A model generated the notes under the pieces. That model had not been told where the DNA came from. It made no database searches and saw only the letters and a program-made list of their open reading frames with translations. This document shows, in pieces, positions 17,201 to 23,954 of a stretch of 48,376 nucleotides of DNA. The DNA comes from Lachnospira sp. UBA4346 (lineage in GTDB: Bacteria; Bacillota; Clostridia; Lachnospirales; Lachnospiraceae): contig DGTC01000011.1 in assembly GCA_002394205.1 (NCBI GenBank), positions 1 through 48,376 of the forward strand, read 5' to 3'. Every line of letters begins with the position of its first letter. Positions within the stretch are counted from its first letter, which is position 1. The translations under genes and the position numbers were made by a program.

Positions 17201-17840
17201 CTGGATGTTCCGGATTCAATGCATGTGCACGGAATGCTTCAACTGCATCCATATTGCACATTTCCTTAAGATCTTCATAATCCCACTTTTCAATCTTCTG
17301 AATCTCATGAGATGTACGGAAACCATCAAAGAAGTTAATGAATGGTACCTTGCCTTCAAGAGCTGCAAGATGTGCAACCGGGCTTAAATCCATTACTTCC
17401 TGTGGGTTTGTCTCAGCAAGCATAGCAAAACCTGTCTGACGACAAGCATATACGTCACTGTGATCACCGAAAATGTTCAATGACTGTGTAGCTACAGTAC
17501 GTGCAGATACATCAAATACACAAGGAAGCTGTTCAGCTGCAATCTTATACATATTAGGAATCATAAGTAAAAGACCCTGTGAAGCTGTAAATGTTGTTGT
17601 AAGTGCACCAGCTGCTAATGAGCCATGTACCGTACCTGCTGCACCTGCTTCAGACTGCATCTCAGATACCTTTACTGTATTTCCAAAAATGTTCTTTCTT
17701 CCTGCTGCTGACCACTGGTCAACAACGTCTGCCATTGGGCTGGAAGGTGTGATAGGATAGATACCTGCGACTTCAGTATACGCATACGCTACATGAGCGG
17801 CCGCTGTATTTCCGTCCATTGACTGTTTTTCTCTAGCCAT
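14274..17840 (-). CDS. nifJ: Pyruvate:ferredoxin (flavodoxin) oxidoreductase
   Basis: This enzyme oxidatively decarboxylates pyruvate to acetyl-CoA and reduces ferredoxin, a central step of clostridial fermentation. The 1188-residue single chain holds all domains: N-terminal pyrimidine-binding (YPITPSSPMADVVDQW), the CoA and linker regions, two ferredoxin clusters (CVQCNSCAFVCSHAT and CMGCGECVTVCP), the additional cysteine pair SGSCAGCAETSY, and the thiamine diphosphate motif GGDGWAYDIGFGGLDH followed by DTEMYSNTGGQ. An AAGGAGG lies nine bases before the ATG and a 17-bp-spaced promoter lies 56-84 bp upstream. A monocistronic unit with its own terminator. Confidence 0.97.
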   Translation of the reverse strand: MAREKQSMDGNTAAAHVAYAYTEVAGIYPITPSSPMADVVDQWSAAGRKNIFGNTVKVSEMQSEAGAAGTVHGSLAAGALTTTFTASQGLLLMIPNMYKIAAEQLPCVFDVSARTVATQSLNIFGDHSDVYACRQTGFAMLAETNPQEVMDLSPVAHLAALEGKVPFINFFDGFRTSHEIQKIEKWDYEDLKEMCNMDAVEAFRAHALNPEHPAMRGSHENGDVFFQHREACNSVYDELPAVVEKYMKKVNDKLGTNYDLFNYYGAEDADRVIVAMGSICDVAEEVIDYLTAKGEKVGLIKVRLYRPWVSSAILKVLPKTVKKIAVLDRTKEPGSLGEPLYLDVATTLREAGLNDIVLTGGRYGLGSKDTPPSSVFAIYKELEKDAPKERFTIGIVDDVTNLSLPEVKPAPITSAKGTVECKFWGLGGDGTVGANKNSTKIIGDHTDKYIQAYFQYDSKKTGGITISHLRFGDNPIKSPYYINQADFVACHNPSYVIKGYKMVQDVKPGGIFMINCQWSDEELNQHMPAEAKQYIAKNNIQLYTINAIDKAIEIGMGKRTNTILQSAFFKLANVMPIDQAVEFMKAAAKKSYSKKGDAVVEMNYKAIDAGVDAVHKVEVPADWATATDEKKKIERTGRPATVKMVNDLLDPIGLMDGDSLPVSAFKDIADGQFETGASAYEKRGTAVMVPEWDPTTCVQCNSCAFVCSHATIRPFILDGSEVSAAPADIKLADSKHATDATMKFTMSVSPLDCMGCGECVTVCPAAAKGALKMVPQESQAAQQPVFNYLVENVGKKEIKPAFTDTTPIGSQYNQPLLEFSGSCAGCAETSYARLITQLFGEHMYISNATGCSSIWGGPAATSPYTVNKDSKKGPAWANSLFEDNAEHGFGMYLGQKTIRDQAIAKLEEMAASDKTAASTKDAIAKFLETKDDTKANTPAVEALIPELEKAAKDGCPVAPEVLAKKDYLAKKSVWIFGGDGWAYDIGFGGLDHVLASGENVNVMVFDTEMYSNTGGQASKASNIGEVCQFAAAGKEIGKKSLAEIAMSYGYVYVAQIALGANMAQAVKTIAEAEAYPGPSLIIGYAPCELHGIAKGGMNHCQDEMKKAVKAGYWNLFSFNPALKAEGKNPFTLVSKEGDGSYQEFLNNEARYTRLIKPFPERAEELFAKSEKAANERYQHLLKLVELYK

Positions 17841-17895
17841 TTAATTATTCCTCCTTAAAGAAAATATTGTGGACTCCTACGTTCCAATTACTTAT

Positions 17896-17924
17896 ATTTT
17901 AATATTTCTTTTCGAAAATGTAAA
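17896..17924 (-). promoter_or_regulatory. Promoter of nifJ
   Basis: -35 TTTACA (17919-17924), 17-bp spacer, -10 TAAAAT (17896-17901). The leader is about 50 nt and ends in AAGGAGGAATAATTAA before the ATG. Confidence 0.65.
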
Positions 17925-17975
17925 GGAATTATTAAAAATTGCCAAACAAAATACAATGTTTTTTATGGAAGTTTG

Positions 17976-18024
17976 TATATTTTTTATCAATATTATGCTG
18001 AAAATATATATTTTTTATCAATAT
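17976..18024. repeat. Pair of 18-bp direct repeats upstream of the nifJ promoter
   Basis: The sequence ATATTGATAAAAAATATA (minus strand) occurs identically at 17976-17993 and 18007-18024, offset 31 bp, i.e. about three helical turns. The copies sit 52 and 83 bp upstream of the -35. They could bind a regulator; resemblance to the Rex redox-sensor half-site TTGTTA is weak. Confidence 0.5.
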
Positions 18025-18033
18025 GCACAGAAA

Positions 18034-19239
18034 TTAAAGAAATCCTTTTGCCGCTTCTCTCATCTGTGCTTCATTCTCATCTGTCATAACAGAACGAATC
18101 GTAATCTTCTGATCATAAATCGTAATATTTTTCATCTCTTCTAACTGCTTTGTACAAAGATTTGCTGCTACCGGACCCCATGTACCATTTTCAATCAAAA
18201 GAACCTTTCTATTCTGGAAGTTCTTCATCTTCAGATGATATAAATAATCCTCCATACAAGGCATCAAACCACCATCATACGTAATTGCAGCAAGCACAAG
18301 TTTATCATATGCAAACGCTTTTGCAACTGCTTCAGCACCATCATCTCTTGATAAATCAAATACTTCAACATTCTGCTCACCTGCACCGCGAAGAATTTCT
18401 GCCATCTTCTTTGCTGCTGCTGCTGTATTTCCATGGATAGACGAATATGCCACTACGCAGCCGCTCTGTTCCGGTGTATATGAACTCCATTTTACATATT
18501 TATCAATAAAGAATGATAAATCACCTGACAGCACAGGACCGTGTAATGGTGCAATCTTTTCGATATCAAGTGTAGCTGCTTTCTTTAACAATCCCTGTAC
18601 AGACGGACCATATTTACCTACAATATTAATAAAATATCTTCTCGCTTCCCGTGTCCAGATATTTTCCGCCTGTGCTTTCAATGCGTCATCTGCCACAAGA
18701 TTAATATCTCCATTTAATGCGCCGAATTTACCAAATCCATCTGCACTAAACAATACCTTTTCGGACTGCTCATACGTCACCATAACTTCCGGCCAGTGTA
18801 CCATCGGTGCCATGAAAAACTGCAACGTATGCTTACCAATTTCCAATGTATCGCCTTCTTTGACAATTACCACCTGATTCTCCGGCAAATTCAAAGCAAA
18901 AAACTGCGGAAGCATCGCATATGCCTTTGCATTTGTCACAAGAACTGTCTCCGGATACTTTGTGAAAAATCTGCCAATATTTCCTGCATGATCCGGCTCA
19001 AGATGAGATACAATCAAATAATCCGGTGCTTTTCCTGCCAATGCCTCTTCTAAGTTATCAAACCAGTAATCTGTTGCTCTGTTATCTACCGTATCCATAA
19101 CAGCAATCTTGTTATCTTTAATCAGATATGAATTATAAGATACACCTTCTGGAATCTGATACTGACTTTCAAACAAATCTAACTTCTTGTCATCTGCTCC
19201 TATATAAATAATTGCTTCTGATACATTTGTAATCCCCAT
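18034..19239 (-). CDS. A-type flavodiiron protein (FprA family)
   Basis: This enzyme reduces O2 (or NO) using a diiron site and FMN, protecting anaerobes. The N-terminal metallo-beta-lactamase-like domain (1-250) keeps every expected iron ligand: H79-x-E81-x-D83 in SHLEPDHAGN, H148 in PMVHWPEVM, D167 in FSADGFGKFG and H233 in PLHGP. The flavodoxin domain starts near residue 260 with the FMN loop YSSIHGNT and contains TYDGGLMPCM. No rubredoxin domain is fused (401 residues). It lies immediately upstream of nifJ, which fits an electron-supply and oxygen-defence pairing, although nifJ has its own promoter. Confidence 0.93.
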   Translation of the reverse strand: MGITNVSEAIIYIGADDKKLDLFESQYQIPEGVSYNSYLIKDNKIAVMDTVDNRATDYWFDNLEEALAGKAPDYLIVSHLEPDHAGNIGRFFTKYPETVLVTNAKAYAMLPQFFALNLPENQVVIVKEGDTLEIGKHTLQFFMAPMVHWPEVMVTYEQSEKVLFSADGFGKFGALNGDINLVADDALKAQAENIWTREARRYFINIVGKYGPSVQGLLKKAATLDIEKIAPLHGPVLSGDLSFFIDKYVKWSSYTPEQSGCVVAYSSIHGNTAAAAKKMAEILRGAGEQNVEVFDLSRDDGAEAVAKAFAYDKLVLAAITYDGGLMPCMEDYLYHLKMKNFQNRKVLLIENGTWGPVAANLCTKQLEEMKNITIYDQKITIRSVMTDENEAQMREAAKGFL

Positions 19240-19289
19240 ATAATTCTCCTTTATGCCCTTTCGGTATTTTTATATTTGTTTATCATATA

Positions 19290-19345
19290 TACTCGAAAAC
19301 CCGCACTTCGTGCTTTTTCGCTACTTCGTAGCTTTGTTTTCTCGT
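19290..19345. repeat. Small tandem hairpins between two genes
   Basis: On the minus strand GCTACGAAGTAGC and GCACGAAGTGC, each a stem with a GAA loop, follow one another with a short linker. Next to them at 19355-19395 is a copy of the dispersed hairpin family. No coding content was seen. Confidence 0.5.
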
Positions 19346-19354
19346 TAATGGCTT

Positions 19355-19395
19355 GAAAAAAACAAATGCCTCCTTCGGTGTCGCTTGCTTTTTTC
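19355..19395 (-). terminator. Dispersed hairpin element, copy 4, in terminator form
   Basis: On the minus strand AAAAAAGCAAGCGACACC, loop GAA, GGAGGCATTTGTTTTTTT forms a stem followed by seven T, 18 bp past the stop of the aspartoacylase-like gene. It belongs to the same family as 6514-6549. Confidence 0.6.
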
Positions 19396-19412
19396 TGCGC
19401 TCATTATAATCA

Positions 19413-20348
19413 TCATTCGTGCATACGGCGAATAATCTTATACACAACTTCATTTCCCATAACCATCGGTGCCGTATGTGCAAAGAATATAATTCCATCC
19501 GTCTGAGAAATAATCTGACTTTTTACGTCACCCTCATAAGGGTCAAGTACTTCGCCGATACATTCCCCATGTGTCACATAGTCTCCCGGTGATTTTAATC
19601 TTCTGTAAAATCCTGCATCGTATGTTTTTACAGGAAGCAAATCATACTCATTAATAACGCTTGCAATATAGCCACTGTGATTATTATATTTTAAAATGCC
19701 CATTCTCGTAAGAAAACGTAATACAGATGAAACTGCCTGTCTGGCCGACTGCACATCAATCTGATCTGTACTGTTTGTATAAATAGAAAATGCATTGGTT
19801 CCATTCATCTGCCAATTATAATTCAGTGTTGCCGTATCCATCGGCTTCGGCTTTCGTATCACAACATATGGCAATCCAAACAGATTTGCAAGACTTGCAC
19901 TCTGATATCCTGTCTCCATCATACGTACATGTGGAATAAAATCTCCCTGCATATAAAAACTGGCAAACTGGATTCCATAGCTGTAACCTTTTACACGTTC
20001 AAACAGATTTGCCGCCACCTGCTTCGTCGTATCACCGCGCATATCTCCCGGAAATGTCCTGTTAATATCTACATTATCCACCGCCCAAAATCGCTTTCCA
20101 ATATTTAATGAAAAACTATTTGCGCACGGTATTACAAGAATCTCATGGTTATGTGTAATTGCACCATGTGCTTCTAAATCTTTCAAGGTACGAATCAGCT
20201 GTGAACAAATATAAAGCTGCTGCATCTCATTTCCACGCAGTGCACCAACAATGCATGCAGATCTTTCGCCACTTCCAAACCGGTATCCGTCGATTACAAA
20301 ATCTTCCCTGTATATTCCTTTTAATGTATAAATATTTTCTTTTTTCAT
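19413..20348 (-). CDS. Aspartoacylase/succinylglutamate desuccinylase-like pseudoenzyme
   Basis: The 311-residue product aligns end to end with its upstream neighbour and keeps the shared VDINRTFPGDM and C-terminal beta domain. It has lost the metal and catalytic residues. The first zinc His is Arg (GALRGNEMQQ, R38), the second is Phe (YGIQFASFY, F128), and the neighbour's VVEMG segment holding the catalytic Glu is unrecognisable here. Its ATG abuts the TAG of the upstream gene (TAGATG), so the two are translationally coupled. I infer a non-catalytic partner or regulatory subunit; the substrate is unknown. Confidence 0.75.
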   Translation of the reverse strand: MKKENIYTLKGIYREDFVIDGYRFGSGERSACIVGALRGNEMQQLYICSQLIRTLKDLEAHGAITHNHEILVIPCANSFSLNIGKRFWAVDNVDINRTFPGDMRGDTTKQVAANLFERVKGYSYGIQFASFYMQGDFIPHVRMMETGYQSASLANLFGLPYVVIRKPKPMDTATLNYNWQMNGTNAFSIYTNSTDQIDVQSARQAVSSVLRFLTRMGILKYNNHSGYIASVINEYDLLPVKTYDAGFYRRLKSPGDYVTHGECIGEVLDPYEGDVKSQIISQTDGIIFFAHTAPMVMGNEVVYKIIRRMHE

Positions 20349-21293
20349 CTAATCTACCGACTTTCTTTCACTATATACACGGGCTAACAATGCGCCCTTG
20401 TATACAATTGGATTTTCCCGCAGCGTAAATATAATTCCATCCGTTGGCGATTCTACCCTTTGAATAATTCTTCCTTCAATCGGCTCAATAATATCACCAA
20501 TATGCGTTCCCATGCTCACTCTGCCCATCTGACGAATCTGTGCAACAAATACACCCGTTTCATAAGCAGTCAGGAAATCCACCTGTCCTTCTGTCGAAAT
20601 AATCGGCTCCTGCACTGTAATCGGCTCATCTTCCCATATTCCCATATGAATTAAGACATTGAAAATACCGTCAATCAACTGCCTGCAATAATTCAAATCA
20701 ATTCGGTGTCCCACCCCCATCTCAACAACAAGCGTCGGAACACTGCAATGATTCAAACTATACGCAAGGGTTGCATCCAATACTGTAATTGATGAGTAAA
20801 TCCACACAAAATCTGCATTCAACATCTTTGCATACGGTAATAATTTATCAGAATGTTCTTCATTTAAACGCACCTGAGGAACTTCCTTTACAAAAATATT
20901 ACTCGAATGTATATCCAGACACAAATCACTGCCAATAATATCATTGACAATCCCTGCTGCAATATGTTCATTCATCGCGCCGTTCATATCTCCCGGAAAT
21001 GTCCGGTTCATATCCAAATCAAACATAGGGATTCCTCTTGAGCCGGTATCCAGTCCAAGAGGATTAATATCCGGATATACATCAACAATTCCTTTGAGTT
21101 TCTCCGGGTGTTCTTTAATTCTTTTGATTACTTCATAGCACACATACTGCCCGTCTAACTCATCACCATGTGTACCGGTTACAATTGAAATTCTTTTATC
21201 TGTTCGTGATACCACGCCCGGTTGTAAATGATTCTTTCTTACAACCAGACGCTCTTTCACAGGAAGTTCAATTGAAACTACTTCTTCTATCAT
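20349..21293 (-). CDS. Aspartoacylase/succinylglutamate desuccinylase family hydrolase
   Basis: A zinc-dependent M14-type acyl-amide hydrolase of 314 residues. The zinc site is intact: H42 and E45 in VTGTHGDELDG, and H129 in CLDIHSSN. The probable catalytic Glu is E191 in VVEMGVGH. The conserved LDMNRTFPGDM lies at 93-103. The C-terminal beta domain ends in SPTDGIIFTLRENPIV, like the lipoyl-type hammerhead seen in this family. The start has GGAGG eight bases upstream. It probably forms an operon with the DUF342 gene upstream and the degenerate copy downstream. The true substrate cannot be read from the sequence. Confidence 0.82.
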   Translation of the reverse strand: MIEEVVSIELPVKERLVVRKNHLQPGVVSRTDKRISIVTGTHGDELDGQYVCYEVIKRIKEHPEKLKGIVDVYPDINPLGLDTGSRGIPMFDLDMNRTFPGDMNGAMNEHIAAGIVNDIIGSDLCLDIHSSNIFVKEVPQVRLNEEHSDKLLPYAKMLNADFVWIYSSITVLDATLAYSLNHCSVPTLVVEMGVGHRIDLNYCRQLIDGIFNVLIHMGIWEDEPITVQEPIISTEGQVDFLTAYETGVFVAQIRQMGRVSMGTHIGDIIEPIEGRIIQRVESPTDGIIFTLRENPIVYKGALLARVYSERKSVD

Positions 21294-21367
21294 TCAGATT
21301 AGCCTCCACGCTACTTCTTATCTATCCTGCATATTCCGCAATAGATTTCTTTTCATACTATGATATT

Positions 21368-22801
21368 TTAATAATCATCATAATCTCTTACAACAATCTT
21401 CTCATTTAACTTACGAACTGTCAAATGATCCATTTCTTCCTCCGGCTGGAATACTACATCATCAATAAATACACGTGCTCCCGGATATACACTCTTTTCT
21501 ATTCGAACGCATGCCTTTCCTGACTCTCTGATGATGTCGAAAAGCTCCTTGCTCTCCTGTTCATACTTTGCACGCTCTGCTGTCTTGATAATCTTAGACT
21601 GGAATACTCTTGTATATGCCTGCTGATCAAATTTCTCAGGCATAGCCCGCTTAATTGTATTGAACTTTGCCATGACTTCATCATACATTTCAATCTGCGA
21701 ATCAATTTCTTTCATCTGAATTAAAAGATTTGCATAATCCGTCTGCAATTTCTTTGCCGGACCAACACGTACCATCGTTACCGTATGTGAACTGTTTCCA
21801 AGTCTAGGTGTCTCAATTCCCATAACACCGGTCAGACTTCCGCCATAAATAACACCTTTGTTTCCATTAATAATAATCTTGCCAACTGCGGTAACATTAC
21901 TATTAAGAATATATCCTGCGTTAATATCTCCTTCTGTATACACTTCTGCATTTTCAAAGAATTTGCCGGTAATATTTCCTTTTGCATAAATCTTACCGAT
22001 TCCTTTGGCATTAATACCATCCTGTAATACAAGATCCTTCTGTGTGCTAATTACCGCACCTTCTACATATCCGCCGATATAAATATTGCCTAATGCCGTA
22101 ATGCGAACGCCGGTAATAACATTTCCTTTAATATTCACATCTCCATCAAAATCAATATTACCGATATTCAAATCAACATCTCCATTGATTTCTAATACAT
22201 TCGCAATATTTAAATCATAGTTTCTATATTCGACCTTACCGGTAATTGCAGCATAATATTCACTGCCATCTTCTGAAATTGTAAAGCCTTTTCCTCTCAA
22301 TGGCGATTTTGGTTTACCAGGCTTTGGTGTCAACAGCTTACCCTTTACGTCAAAACCAAAAATACCTTTTGTCGGCGCATAATATTTTGCCAACAACTGT
22401 CCTTCCTTAACGCTTTCAAATAACTTCAGATTCATATAATCAACTGAGCCATCTGAGCGGATATTTGGCTTAGCTTTTACATCTGTATCGAAAAAGAACT
22501 CATATCTTCCGTCATCTCCATTTACCATCGGCTTTCCCTGCGCAATGATAAAACTTTCATTATAAATTCTTTCCTCTACCATTCTGTGAAGCATTGCATC
22601 ATCTATCCCCATCTTCACACCCTGTGCTGATAATGCACTTATAACCTGTTCGTATGTAAATAAGTCCTGTTCTTTTGTTGTATCACTATATAGTGGCATA
22701 TATAAGCACAGCGTTGCAGACATGGCATCATTTGAAATTGAAATCTGTATTTCTCTTTTATTTAATTCTTTGTCATTATCTCGAAATCCAGGTCTATCCA
22801 T
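21368..22801 (-). CDS. DUF342 (FapA-type) polymer-forming protein
   Basis: The 477-residue protein has the DUF342/FapA architecture: an N-terminal alpha/beta part (1-170), a long right-handed beta-helix (about 180-330) with repeating DVNIKGNV, LGNIYIGGYVEG and KGNITGKFFENAEV units, and a C-terminal coiled coil (about 345-430). FapA-like proteins are linked to membrane and flagellar functions in other bacteria. The role here is unknown and no flagellar genes are close. It starts 77 bp after the repeat protein and precedes the two aspartoacylase-family genes by 74 bp. Confidence 0.85.
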   Translation of the reverse strand: MDRPGFRDNDKELNKREIQISISNDAMSATLCLYMPLYSDTTKEQDLFTYEQVISALSAQGVKMGIDDAMLHRMVEERIYNESFIIAQGKPMVNGDDGRYEFFFDTDVKAKPNIRSDGSVDYMNLKLFESVKEGQLLAKYYAPTKGIFGFDVKGKLLTPKPGKPKSPLRGKGFTISEDGSEYYAAITGKVEYRNYDLNIANVLEINGDVDLNIGNIDFDGDVNIKGNVITGVRITALGNIYIGGYVEGAVISTQKDLVLQDGINAKGIGKIYAKGNITGKFFENAEVYTEGDINAGYILNSNVTAVGKIIINGNKGVIYGGSLTGVMGIETPRLGNSSHTVTMVRVGPAKKLQTDYANLLIQMKEIDSQIEMYDEVMAKFNTIKRAMPEKFDQQAYTRVFQSKIIKTAERAKYEQESKELFDIIRESGKACVRIEKSVYPGARVFIDDVVFQPEEEMDHLTVRKLNEKIVVRDYDDY

Positions 22802-22878
22802 ATGTCCCTCTATTCTGCCTTACGGCTGTATCATTATTTTTCTACGCTTCCATTCAGATTGTCTGAGTAGAAATATTA

Positions 22879-23877
22879 TTACTTTTCTATGTTATTTTCT
22901 AATGCTACCCTGATATCGTGCATTTCTTTGCTCGATAATGTAATATCAAGATACTCTGTAACATCTATTCCATGTTCTAATCCCAAACGAATCTGTTCCA
23001 TCTGCTTAAAATCATATGCCGGATCTGCATAGACATTTACATCTATTCCACTTGCAAGTCCTAACAGCACTTCCTGACTTTGCAATTCATCAAGGCTCTC
23101 TCCATTGTCATTTCCATTCAGCTGCATACGAATATCTTCCATTTCTAATGCATCAACAAAAGGATCTGCATATTTAGATACATCTATGCCTTCTAATAAG
23201 CCTAAACGAACCTGCTCCATCTGTCCGGATGAAAATCCCATCATATCATATTTTGATACGTCCAGTCCTTCTTCCAGTCCCAAACGAATCTGTTTCATCT
23301 GGTCACCATTTAATTCATGAAGCATATATCTGTTAATATCTATACAATGTTCTATTCCCAAACGAATTTCATTAATCTGATATACATCAAACCCCTCTGT
23401 TACAAAAAACGTAATATCAATTTCTTTTTGATGTGCTTTACGAACCTGACGTAATATATCACCTGAATAACCACGTCTTACAAATCGTGTAATATCATAA
23501 TTCATCAATTCACTCAGACGAATTTCACGCATTACCGTGTAATCATAAGACGGATTGCATATTGCATCCAAATCCACTTCATCGCGAATCGCCGCCTTAA
23601 TCTCCTCCATCTGCATATAACCATATGCCGGGCTCATAAATGGCGAAACATCCATTCCTTCTTCCAGTGCCAGCCGGATTGACTTCATCTGTGCTGCATC
23701 ATACATATTGTCTGCATATATCGCAGCATCGATTCCATTCTTAATTCCCTTTTCAATTTCGACAACTTGCAATCTGTTAAAGCCTAGTTGTGAAAGGCTA
23801 TTTTCAAGACTTGCAAAATCATTATCCCGCATCTTACTGACACACATTCTAATCTGATTCTTAACTCCTATATCCAT
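22879..23877 (-). CDS. Protein of ~12 tandem 26-residue repeats, function unknown
   Basis: From about residue 33 to the end the 332-residue protein is a tandem array of about twelve units of 26 residues. The consensus is roughly QMEQIRLGLEEGIDVSKYAD, followed by P-x-Y/F and a 3-residue linker. One unit near 255 carries a short insertion (NGNDNGESLDE). There is no signal peptide or membrane segment. The heptad-like helix plus IDVSxYADP turn suggests an alpha-solenoid, probably a protein-binding scaffold. I recall related repeats in uncharacterised gut Firmicutes proteins but know no function. A TATAAT-like hexamer (about 23935) lies upstream, so it may have its own promoter. Confidence 0.7.
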   Translation of the reverse strand: MDIGVKNQIRMCVSKMRDNDFASLENSLSQLGFNRLQVVEIEKGIKNGIDAAIYADNMYDAAQMKSIRLALEEGMDVSPFMSPAYGYMQMEEIKAAIRDEVDLDAICNPSYDYTVMREIRLSELMNYDITRFVRRGYSGDILRQVRKAHQKEIDITFFVTEGFDVYQINEIRLGIEHCIDINRYMLHELNGDQMKQIRLGLEEGLDVSKYDMMGFSSGQMEQVRLGLLEGIDVSKYADPFVDALEMEDIRMQLNGNDNGESLDELQSQEVLLGLASGIDVNVYADPAYDFKQMEQIRLGLEHGIDVTEYLDITLSSKEMHDIRVALENNIEK

Positions 23878-23954
23878 AAGCCATTCTCCAATATTCTGCT
23901 AAAAATAAACTCTCATGCATGGTTTCATGTACATATTATACATTATTTTTCACA

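Noticed and set aside
17976..18024. Rex operator at the nifJ upstream repeats
   Set aside because: Only a TTGATA half-site is similar; the palindromic TTGTTA...TAACAA form is absent, so I report the repeats without assigning Rex.
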